Assembly: GCF_000264905.1 (NCBI RefSeq)
Contig: NW_006763134.1
Coordinates: forward strand, 2,569,013 to 2,633,012
Source of the DNA: Stereum hirsutum FP-91666 SS1
Lineage: Eukaryota; Basidiomycota; Agaricomycetes; Russulales; Stereaceae
DNA length: 64,000 nt
Reading direction: 5' to 3'
A program made the translations under genes and the position numbers. This document shows positions 19,501-30,209 of the stretch, one piece after another. Every line of letters begins with the position of its first letter. The first letter of the stretch is position 1. Below the pieces are notes generated by a model, which had not been told where the DNA came from, made no database searches, and saw nothing but the letters and a program-made list of their open reading frames with translations.

Positions 19501-20117
19501 TTCACAAACGTAGTCCTTGTACAACGTACTCCTACCGTTAGAATTGACTTATTTTGGCGCAGTCATCCTTCAGGAAATTAGGACGGCGGCGGTTCCATGT
19601 GGAGGTGCTCGTGGAAGATAATAAACCATGTAAGTATTCGAAGAGTGAAGTGGAAGTGACTCTCCATACTTTGAACCCCGTCTGATAGTGCGGCCCCATG
19701 CGAAGGAGATGGAGCCTAAGTCGGACAAAATATCAGTGCTCTGTGATTTGACGACGACTGAAGGACACTGACGACGAAGCCGTGTAAGTCTCAAGCATGG
19801 AACATCGCCGAAGATACAGAGAGAGCGGGATATGTTACCCGACGACAATTGCATATATGGCGTACGTGCCTAAAACATTGAAACCGTGGGTGTATCACAT
19901 TCGTGCAGCCGCTACATGGTTGAGACACATTGCAATCGTTGTATCTGCTTAGATCGGTTAGTGTATCTGCCGAAGTGATGTTTATGTCGAGGCGAGGACA
20001 TCAACATAGCCAGTACTTATTGGACAAAGAGTCGTTCACGAAACAACATGCATATCATGAAACGATTCACCAGATAACAGGACAGGTGTTTCTACATTCA
20101 ATTAGTGTCTTCAAAAT
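16592..20117. other. Gene-poor stretch with possible relics
   Basis: No complete gene could be assembled. The plus-strand fragment around 17155-17290 (ADLRRLCLAALSMFPSEYD) resembles the helical part after fungal BTB domains, and a hydrophobic frame lies at 18814-19038. Both lack convincing continuation and may be remnants. Nothing else is supported. Confidence 0.3.
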
Positions 20118-21999
20118 TCAAACCGTATTCACCATCCTCCGAAGGAAGCCAGGCGAAGTATTTTCTTCCGATTCGTACATCTTTTCGTCAGCCTCTATGG
20201 CGTCTAGGTCGCTCACAAAGTCAATCTACAAGATGTGTACCCGTCAGTCCCACTACGCAGAGCCAGATAAATACGAGACATTCACCTCGTGTGGCCTCAC
20301 GATACGACTCTTCAAATACCACTTATACCCGAAGTAGAACACCGCGAACCAACCAATGGGAAGGTAATTCGACATGAACGTCGACGTATTCCATTCTCCC
20401 GGCCTGAACACCTCCCAACCGCTGAACAGCATGATGATCGTCATCGTAAAGATGACCCACACCGCCGCCGGCCACCCTAACCTGGTCCTCCAAGGAAGTA
20501 TGGCTCGGTCGATCCCTTGAGCCGTCATGCCACGGCGGAAACAGACATACGTCACCGCGATGACGAGCCAGGTGATAGTTCCTGAGATGGCGGTGAGATT
20601 GACGAGGAATACGAAGACGTTCTCGGCGGAGGAGTTGAGGCCCAGGAACGCGAGACAGCCGAACAGCCACGAGAAGATGACGGAGACGTATGGAACGCCG
20701 TTACGGTTGGTGAGTTGGAAGAAGCGAGGGGCGTGACCTTGTGTGGCCATGGAATGGAGCGTACGAGACGTAGTGTAGACATCCGAATTGGCGGCAGAGA
20801 GTGAGGACGTGAGGATGGCGGCGTTGATGATAGATGGAAGGACTTTGATACCGGCGGCTTGGATGGCGATAACGTACGGCGAGGCGGAGGCGGTAGAAGT
20901 GGATCCTAGAGCGTCGTTGTTCGAGGCCACGACGAGACCGACCACGAAGGAGCCGAGGAAGTAGATGATGACGATACGAATCCATACAGTACGAAGGGCC
21001 TGCGGGACTACCTTGCGTGGATTACGAGTTTCAGCCGCTGCGAGCGCAAGCATCTCTAAACAGCGCCAGATGTAAGTGTCGTTCCGAACAAGTGAGGTAG
21101 TATAATGTTGCCGACTTACCGGTACCAGTAATAGTGAAAGAAGCTTGAGTGAGAACGGAGAAGAAAGCGAGGAAGCGCCCTGTCGATCCCGGTATCCCAA
21201 GGTACTGAACGAACGGTCCAGGATTTCTCCAGTACTGAAACCCTATCGGTTTGTGGTTTGGCCCGCCACCTGCGTCCAAGATGATAGACAGGATGATAAG
21301 CCCCACCATCGTGATGACCTTCAGACTCGCGAACGCAACCTCAGTCTCCCCGTAATACTGAACTCCGAATAAATTGACGGCGAGGACGATTGCCAAAGCG
21401 ATTGCCATCCAAACTCCTGGGTTGACCGATGTCGTCCAGAATGAGATGAGTACAGCCGATGCAGAGATCTCGGCGGCGAGGATAAGGACCCAACATAGGT
21501 AATAATTGACTCCCATGGCGCATGAAAGAGCCGGGTCCACAAAACGACCCGCGAGACGGATATGGCCCCCTTGTACTGGCAGGAAGGTGACCATTTCGCC
21601 GACAAGGAGCATGGTAGCGATTGCCACGGTGCACATAAAAGAGTATGCAAGCCATACACCTATTCGTGACAGTGTAAAGATCACAGGCGTACGGCATAAA
21701 GACAGTGGTAGATACACGCACCTAATGGTCCACCCTTCGCCAGACTCTCTCCAATTCCCAAAAATATACCTATAGCGAGTGGAGGTGAGATTGTCAGCGT
21801 TCGAAGTACAGTCACGACGGGCATAGCATTGCGTACCTGTGCCAATACACGCTCCGATAGAGATGAACGTCAGATGGCGCGGCTCTAGTGCTCGCTTCAA
21901 GCCCTTGACTTCATAGCTATTGACGGAACATGCATCATCGTTATACTTGTCCTTTTCGATGACGGTCTGGCTCGGTTCGTCGATACTCGATTCTGCCAT
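20118..21999 (-). CDS. Amino acid permease (APC superfamily, fungal YAT type)
   Basis: Exons (minus) 21999-21837, 21769-21722, 21659-21120, 21055-20286 and 20225-20118 join with matching phases into 542 residues, typical of the family. The cytosolic N-terminus leads to LKRALEPRHLTFISIGACIGTG, the signature first helix, then IFLGIGESLAKGGPLG. Later landmarks are the helix with VGEMVTFLPV, FTITGTEMLALAAAETRNPRKVVPQA (helix 6 and the following loop), and SAANSDVYTTSRTLHSMATQGHAP. Twelve membrane spans are expected. The last 60-bp intron (20226-20285) matters: reading through it stops early, whereas splicing adds HEIDFVSDLDAIEADE, the usual cytosolic tail. Proton-driven uptake of amino acids at the plasma membrane is inferred from the family; substrate cannot be told. 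Confidence 0.9.
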
Positions 22000-24900
22000 G
22001 GCACGGGGTCAAGACGGGTCCTTGACTGGCAGAAAGAGAAAGAGGATGAACGAGAGGTCGCGAAACGGTGAAAGATATCCTGAGAGCAGTCTTATCGAAA
22101 ACAAAGATCCTTTCCTTACCCGCGTTGCGCAATGGAGCGCCTTCGCTCGCCGCGGTACGAAGTCATATGTCGGTCGTGAGGAGGAAATGCCGCACAGGAG
22201 ACGACGCTAGCCCTTTCCATGACCCGCTCTTGCCCGTATGAGATAGATATGGTTGGCCACTCGACGTCTGAAGGTAAGAAAGAATTGATGTGCCGAGCAA
22301 CTTCCTGTTGTTCCGTTCATCAGCGCCACGGCACAAACTTTACAAGCGCCAGCATGTGCCGGATCCCGCCGCCGGCGTAGTCGATATTTGGTCGATATCC
22401 TTATATTATGCACAGGTGGACGAGATAAAAAGGGAAGAGCTTTGAGCATCACTAGAAACATAATGAAGAAAGGGAGGTTGATTGCTACTGCATGCAAAAG
22501 AGTGAGGAGAAACGAGGAGGTTTAGCGGAGAGTTGACTCGAGTCTTGCAAGCCTGACTGACCGGAATCTTCCGGATCTCTTTCAAAGTCCGCCTTCTGTG
22601 ACCGTGCGTTTTTGGCCGAACATGCCCTTGTCCTCCTAGCTCCACCATCTCTGGCCAACAAGAAGACTCTTCCCACATTCCATCCTGTTCTACGACCTAT
22701 TAGAAAGATAATATGCGCTGTATCGGTTCAATGGAGGTGGCACCGCCGTCGAACTAATCGAACCCAACGCAGGGACGGTTCGTTCGCGACCTTCACAAGC
22801 TTGCGCCGTCTGAGATCTGTGACCACCGCCTCTCCCACCCATAGAGATTGTCCCTTATGCATTTCTGGTCGCTTTTCCCCTGGGGCACTATAGATGATAT
22901 TGCGAGATGGGCTTGAGTGGATTGAGAGCGAATAGTATTAGTGTGGCACATGCCTCGCTCCGCCGTTTAGAGCTTCGTAGCTGAATGAAAAGTGCTTTCC
23001 TTTCCTAGCGGGCGCATTAGATCTCGGCATGTAAACTGTTAATGACACTCTGACTCATGCTTTGGGTCTGTCTAAGGTCTGCCTAGGGTCTGCCTATGGG
23101 CTCCGCAGGAAGCTACTCGAGCTCCTCGTTGACTTCCTCTTCCGTCGGCTACCTACTACTGGCTTCATTGATCGTCGTATATGGTACTATATCAGGACTA
23201 TCATGATTGTACAGAATTGACATCTGTCCTGATGGTATACTTATGGCTGAGCTCGGTATAAACACCAGCACGTGGACAGAATGGAGACATGCGCTGGTGA
23301 GTACCCATGCTCTGAGGTTCATGCGGATGAACGAGGTGTTGGTCGCTAGTGTGCGATGGACTGCGTATAATGATGAGCTGACTTTGCTTCTCCCATTCAA
23401 GTTAGCATCTTATCCTCAAGCGCCATCACACCTCGCATCGCATATGTAGGTCCACGCCACACCATAACGACGATCTCCAGTATGCATGCTTTGCTACAGC
23501 AATTCCAGACGTGTGTGGAGTTGTGTATTACTGTGTAAAAATATTCTCCACACGGAACGCATCAAGGTTCCCGTAGGAGCACAGACTCTCCGCTCACATC
23601 GTACGCGTAGATTCGCCACGTCCATGTTGGAAACTATGCTTCCAACACTTTCGTTCTCGATGGCATTGTGGCCCACCCATCGTCATTGATATATTACTTC
23701 CGATGCCGCTTCGGTGAATGATCTTCCTTGATTTGGGAACGGGAATATACCCCGTTACTTGACGTCTGCCGCCTGTTGATTAGCGTTGGTTGGACTGTCG
23801 ACGGGGCTGTTCCCGGTTCTATAGTCCGATCATAATGCAACCATCACATAGGGCATTTTTTTGCGTTTCCCCCGACTCTTCGTGGAATATAGGAGCTGCT
23901 AGGCTCCTCAGGCTTCTCGAGTCCGAGTCGCTCTGTATAGAAGAGACATGGGCAATTGTTTTCTCCTGTTATGGGCGACGATCCGTCTATGAACCAACTC
24001 TTCAAAGCGCAGGAATGGTTTGCGCACAGTGGCATGTATTCCCACTACGCTCACCCACATGCCGATGGGCGTTGTACTCGTGGATGTCGTGCTTCACGGA
24101 CTGTTTCAATCGCCGTGCTGTTATTCGCGGTTGTTGCGGGAATAATGTTGGAACCGTCGAGCATGCATCACAGCGTGTTGATGACTATGTCTTTCTTCCA
24201 AGGTCGAGAAAAGCCGAGCATCTTGAAGGAGTTGGCAATACTCAGGCGGCTTTACGGGAGCGCGCGTTGTACGCCAGGTCATGAGAGACTTCGAGTGGTG
24301 GCCGAACAAGCTCGCTGGTCGGAGTCACACGAGCTTAAATGATTACCATGCAGGACACAGATGTATTCAGTCCCAACAGCGCGGCATTTTTACTGCATAA
24401 TGAATCTCCATCTTCACCAGCCGAATTGGGATCAGACGTCTTCTGGTAGTTGTCGTGGTCGGATTTCAGTGGTCATGCCTGCTGGGCTCTGCGGAACGAA
24501 GTGTTCGTGATCTCAATGGAGGAATCTGTTTGGGCGCTTTTGAGCGGGTTCGTATCCGCTACGTACCCCACAGCACGTTAAGGACCTACAGCAAAGGTGT
24601 TTTGTATTCAGTGCTCATCGCTGTAGTTGTTCTCGATATGGAACTTTAAGGCGTCATTCTCTTGCAGGTCCTCCCGGTGTCGCTCGTGGTATCTCACAAA
24701 ATATCCTGCCAAGTGTTGGACGGAGAAACGCCCTACATGTGTAGACCTGAACTGACGGGATGAGGTTCTGAGATGTTTCTCGACGAGATGTTGCATTCTA
24801 CGATCTAGTGGTGTACAGACAGGAGGGTTGGCAGACAATCGGTGTCTGATTTGAACTAGTTCAAGTTCGAATTCATATAAAAACCTTGGATTTGGATACT

Positions 24901-25129
24901 TTTGTTAGGCGCTTAGCTTGTAAGCGCTAACCACACAAGGAATTTGATATTGGGATCTTGTTACCAGCGAGCTTCTGCGCGTACAAATCCTGTGCAGTTC
25001 ACGACAACATCCCCTTTCTACCCGCTGGCCTCATCATACCGACCTGTTCACAGTCCGGCACACTGACCTTGTCTATCAAACATGGCACTCTTTGGGATGT
25101 CTTTCATTCTTAGACCTGAGAATACTGAC
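22000..25129. other. Intergenic, no supported gene
   Basis: 22000-22700 is the presumed promoter side of the permease. The rest holds only short frames without splice-consistent extension or recognisable motifs. Confidence 0.4.
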
Positions 25130-25256
25130 CTTCAGTGAGTATCACTCGCCACCCAGGGTCATCGAAGGTCGTGGAGACAAAATCGCGACCAACGATTGAG
25201 TTGCCATCAAAGAAATCCAGGGCAGCACTGCTCTCGGAATCCGATTCGTCTGCCAT
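25130..25256 (-). CDS. Possible first exon of a minus-strand gene, unknown
   Basis: From ATG at 25256 the frame reads MADESDSESSAALDFFDG and continues through VGRDFVSTTFDDPGWRVILTE to a GTCAGT donor at 25129. A short piece DIPKSAMFDRQ and one containing DVVVNCTGF lie further along the minus strand (about 25100-24980) and could be later exons, but I could not join them in one frame. It would be divergent from the gene at 25546 with a ~290-bp shared promoter. Function unknown; could be a relic. Confidence 0.3.
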
Positions 25257-25545
25257 CTGCAGGGTCGTCCCAGGCCCTTGGACGCTGGTCAACCACACGC
25301 GAACGCGAGCCCGATCTCGATTGCGACTCGACTATTTTCCAACTGTTCGCTTGATGTAATACGACACGCAAACGGAAGAAGGTATATATCAACCTGCCCT
25401 CGCTTTTCCCCTGCTTTGACTCCTCTTCCCGTTTCCTTCGTCCAACCTTCCCCCGTTTCCCGTTTCCGCTCAAAATCCCCTCCCCGGTGCTTTTGCAGCG
25501 TCATAATCAACGGTGACGCGTTCAGCATCCTTCCATTCGCGCGAC

Positions 25546-26766
25546 ATGGTGTAAGCTCTGAACGTAACCTTGCATTGCTTGCGCTAAATGTTTGCCTATA
25601 GATTGCACACGATGCATAACGCAGGCTCTACCTCCTCCCTGGCGTCCTCCGCTTCAGGGTCGTCTATCTCTTCCCCGCCACCATACCATACCGGCGTCGT
25701 CCCTCCGCAGCGCTCAGGAAAGCTGAGGCGTCTTCCCACTCCTCCTTCATCCGCGTCCCTTTCTCTCACTCTTCCGAGCGAGTCCTTACCTCCGAGAACT
25801 CACTCGCTAACGCCTCGCGCCTCTATCTCTTCCACCAAATCTCTCGGAATACGTCCACTCCCTACACCCCCGTTATCCCCATCTTCGTCTACAATTCTCG
25901 CCAACCCTGAACCGAGTCCAGCGCCATCCCTATTATCACCACCGTATGAAACATCATCCATACGCCAACGAACCTGTCGTGCTCAGGTCTCCCTTCCGAT
26001 CATCTCCACGACTCGTCTTCTGCCTGTGCCACCTTCGTCATCATCAGCAGTAGCGATGCCGCCCGCGGCCTCACCCCTGAGTCCCGAAGCACCGAGTGTA
26101 GAAGAGCTGAGGTCGAAGAATCTGTCCAAGTTGAGGAGACATTTAGGGAAGAGTGTTCCCGCGGATTTGGTCATCAAGCCTATCGCATGCGACGATGATT
26201 CAGAGGGCGAAGACGAGGGCGTCGAAGGAGACTGGGTAGGCGATGATGACGACGACGATACTTATCGGTATGGGAGGTTAGCGGAGGAAAGGGAGATGAC
26301 GACAGTAGCGCCTGCTACACAGAAGTGGAAGAGGTCGGGAGGCGTCACCTGGGCCGTGAAGCCGTCAACACCCGTCTCACCCCCCGTCTTCGCTGTCATC
26401 GGTCCTGACGGCCAACCTCTGCACGAGAAACCATCACATAAATCCTCGTCGTCTTTCTCTACTTCTGCTTCTGAATCATCCGCCTCCCTCGCTACCATGT
26501 CTTCCTCGTCATCGTTATATGCGGCCAACGACTCGAGACCCAGTGTGGCGAGTGGCCCTGGGATGTGGCTTCAGCGTAAACCGCTTGGATGTCTCCTGCC
26601 GAAATCACCTCCGTCCATCGAACCTTTGGGCATCCAGCTTCCACCTGGTGATTCCGATACGGAGAGGAAAGTTAACAGTCGGCTTTGGATGAGGGAGGTT
26701 CGAGGGGACAGGACGGTAGAGACCGATTACGAGGATATCATGAAGGTCCTGCGCTCTCTGCATTAG
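25546..26766 (+). CDS. Ser/Pro-rich conserved fungal protein, unknown function
   Basis: The first coding exon is only 5 nt (ATG GT, 25546-25550), followed by a 51-bp intron (GTAAGC, GCTAAAT branch, CTATAG) and exon 25602-26766, giving 389 residues. Phase fits and removes the need for the weak start at 25588. The first half is Ser/Pro low-complexity with LPTPP motifs, followed by a basic helix (ELRSKNLSKLRRHLGKSVP), a run of acidic residues (GDDDDDDT), a second Ser-rich stretch, and a structured C-terminus with RKVNSRLWMREVRGDRTVETDY before a final short helix. The acidic and phospho-acceptor-rich composition suggests a regulatory or scaffold protein, but no domain is recognised. Confidence 0.75.
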
Positions 26767-29470
26767 CGTGGTTCTTGCATCGATAGGTGTATTTGTGGTG
26801 AGATGTCCGGAAAAGATGTTCCGTCTTCTTGGGTAATCCTACATGGTCGCTGTGGTAGCGAATAATGCAAAAGTGGCTGGCCAAGGTGATATACTCCGCT
26901 TGTTCGACTGTGTAATGATAATGTTTTCCTGCTGTGTTGTTGTGTTTTACCAGTATATACAACATTCTTTAGAAATTGCTTTCGCTCTCTACACTCCGTC
27001 CTGCCTCAATCTGGACTATATACGCACGCTCTGAGTCGTGCTTCCTTCCCTCAGATCCGTGATCTGACCCACACAACTCCACACTCCTTTCACCATGGAC
27101 ACTGCATATACACACTACCGCTCGTTAACTGTTATCGGCTTAGAGCCTCCTCGTCGGTCTCCCCTCGCCCTTCACCTCGCCACGGACTCTGACCGAACTG
27201 TGTTTGGACACTTTACATACACCACCCACTGCGCCACAATCGAATACTACTTATCACGATCGATAGTACCGACATCGATCGCAATGACTTTTCATATTTG
27301 GATAGACTACGATCGTGAAGGGCTATACTCGGTGCGCTTGCCCGTGTGGCGTTATCCTAGTGCGCAAGCACTATACGGCTCACTTCGTCGGTAAGACTCG
27401 TATGGCTAATACACTCGAGGATGTGGTGGACGTCGAGGATGCTTTCGTATACGAAACTCTACACAGAGACAAAGTCGACGGCTGTATACGGTCCATTGAT
27501 TTGTATGACCTTACTTTTGGGCACCCCTCAGTGTCTTACATTCGAAGAAACACACTGGCCACTGTTTGTGGTTCCGCCAGTTCAGTGAAATATTTGCGGC
27601 CATCAAACATCAGGTACCGTTTAGTCATCACCTCGCATCTGTCCTCCCTATCACAGCGTAAAGCTCGAGAATGTGACGCGGCACATTTGCGTCGGATCCC
27701 AGAACGGGCCGCAAATGTGACGAGAATCCGCCCGCCGACGGTTGCCAAGAACGCTACGCCACACTCTGAGGTCGCCTTTCGACGACCTTTTGGTCGCGTT
27801 CCACAAGTTCTGAGAAGGTGACCAGAATTTAGTATTTGAGCTCGTCATCGCGTGAGAGAGGTCCGTGCGCACGATGGTGCTAAGTTGTGCGACAGTCTCG
27901 ACTTGTACTTTTTCTCCATCTGTTCTTCTCGTCGCCCTTCAACTTGTATATTGGCCTCACGCTCTCTGCACCGTCTCGCACGCTGGTGACAACAGAACTC
28001 AGGCCTCGGGCTCTCAGGTGTACTGCCTTCTGATACATGGTGCTTTTCTGGGTCTTGTACTACTGCTATAGCTCATGCTGGTCTTTAGTCTGAGTCCTTG
28101 TCTGCCTGGGTGTTGCCTCTGCAAGCTAAGCTCTCTGGTATTGTACACTGGATAGAACTAAGCTAGATGGTGGCATTTCTAAGCCTGACCCAAGCACTAA
28201 CATCTGTCTTCATTACAGAAACTTTCAGTGAGCAATATAGAGTAAGTATATCTCTTTCTATGGTCACTTAGCTTGATGGATGTAATAGTGCATATGGACT
28301 CTATGAAGTTTTTTGTTCACTACCCTTTGTTTGTACTACTGTAGCTACATACATGCTGGTAATATAAATGCATTGCCATCATGTTGAACAGCAGCAGCAA
28401 GCATCATAAGTACCAGAAAACCAAGAATAATGGAATATTTCAACAGCGAGTGCCAGCATGTACCAATTGCAACGCACTAAACGTCGGGAACATTTTCGTC
28501 ATATTGATCTAGGACCCCGTCACATTCTCGTCGCGGTGGTGTCGAATTTCAAGAAAGGTAGCAGAAGTTGACGAACGGCGGTTTCTCGTCGTATTCCGGG
28601 CGCTTCCCGGGCGCTTCCCGGCATCGGACTGGAATGTGCCCTCCGTCGAATTCTCAGGTGTTACGCTGTGTATGGCTGAGCAATTGCAAATCCCGACATT
28701 GATGGCGCCGTCGCCGACACGGCGCATTATATTCGCATCAATCTATACGGACGCCGACATACTTGAGGTGGTTTGATCCGTCGCCACAGCTTTTGAGGAG
28801 CTGTTCTCCACCGTCTTCAATTCGCAATGACGGACTAGACAACAGTTACGAATCTGGCTTTGTGATTGTATACATAGTTCAGCGCCGCATCATTGACGGC
28901 TAGATGTGGGTCACCTCACGGATTGCACATACCAGCAGTCGAACCATCCAACACCCTCGTATCCAGCTCGTGAATCTGTATGACTCGACCCTAACTTGAT
29001 GCCTAAACCGGCGAACTTCACTCGCTCGAGCAGCCTGTCCGGCTAGGACGCGCGAAATAGGGTCCATCAAGAGCGTCATACAGACATCGGCAATCATCGA
29101 TGCCACCGGTCATAAGTAGCTCCATTCCCGGGTCAAAATCGTTGAGCATCACTGCACCCCGTCACCATGACCTGAGTACGCCACATTAGCGATCTCTCGA
29201 GTCCTCAGGTGAACGACGACTCGACATCAAGCTGGACAAGTATGAGCTAGGTTGATAGACCTGTGCCGAAGTCAGAGTTGGAGGGTAGACTGTTGTGTCC
29301 TGGAGCTGAGAATTTGCCGGTCGGCGAGTATGTGACATCCGCCACAACTTATCGAGGATATTGAGCGGTCTCTGCAGAGCACAGACATCTCGACGACCCG
29401 CAGGAAATGATCAACTAGAGCTGTCGTGGTTGACGTGTGGACGTGCCCAAATCATTGCGAACGAGTTAGT
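26767..29470. other. Intergenic, no supported gene
   Basis: Only short frames without splice support. A small tandem repeat (GGGCGCTTCCC twice) lies near 28598-28620. Confidence 0.4.
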
Positions 29471-30053
29471 TCATATCAAGCGTCCATCAACAAAGGAATC
29501 CACCCCGAGTGCGAGTGCGGTATCGACGCCCAGCCTGTGGAGGTGCCAGCACCAAAGCATGTTATGCAACTCGACGATGGGAGGGGCGATACCGGTCGCC
29601 ATATGATGCCTAGTCGGACCGAAAGATGGAGTGGAAACGTGACGTGAATGAAGCCGGGGGTGCGAAGCAAGATCACTCGAGGATTTGACGACGAGCGACG
29701 GCGTCGTACGAATGATGTCGACCACAAGGACCTGTGAAAACCATGGTCAGAACAAGCGTTCATGGGTAATATGAAGAGAGATGGCAGAGGGAGGTAGAGC
29801 TCACGTAAAGACTTCGAAGCCTTTCACTGTATCCCTGTCACAAAATATGCACTCCGTTAAGACCGTACTCCACTGAGACCAGAAGAGAGCGGGGAAAATA
29901 TACACCTACGCAACGAGAGCAAATGACAGTCAGGCGTGTCAGCGCGATAAAGACTCTGGGATGGTGGTCGGCAATGCATGCCAGACGCAATTCTTCCAGA
30001 CCGGTGCTAGAGAGGGAATACGGTGATTTGAAGCATGGAGAGACCTGAAACAC
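29471..30053 (-). pseudogene. Possible F-box/LRR-type gene fragment
   Basis: Minus segments 30053-29910, 29834-29805 and 29731-29471 join in phase. The joined text reads LEELRLACIADHHPRVFIALTRL, GYSERLRSLY, then VLVVDIIRTTPSLVVKSSS, reminiscent of the leucine-rich part of Agaricomycete F-box proteins. The expected N-terminal F-box would not fit before the DAHP synthase stop codon at 30210, so this is at best a fragment. Confidence 0.35.
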
Positions 30054-30209
30054 TCAAGTGGAGAACCGGGCAGGATTTGGAAACCCAACGGTCTGCATTC
30101 ACGGATCCATCATTCAATTGCAGTAATTCCTCCGCTGCTCCTAAATTATCTCCGCTAACTTTCATGGTTACTTTTTAGAACCAAAGTCAACGCGACGCGA
30201 CGGCAGGCT

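Noticed and set aside
20253..20285. Permease ending at the stop codon at 20253
   Set aside because: That stop lies in a 60-bp intron; splicing gives the family-typical EIDFVSDLDAIEADE tail.
22840..22890. Short similarity to 55930-55980 (GGGGC-CTATAGAT)
   Set aside because: Too short and imperfect to call a repeat family by eye.
24980..25110. D-amino-acid oxidase gene suggested by DVVVNCTG
   Set aside because: A single short motif; neighbouring segments cannot be joined in frame and no FAD-binding start is present.
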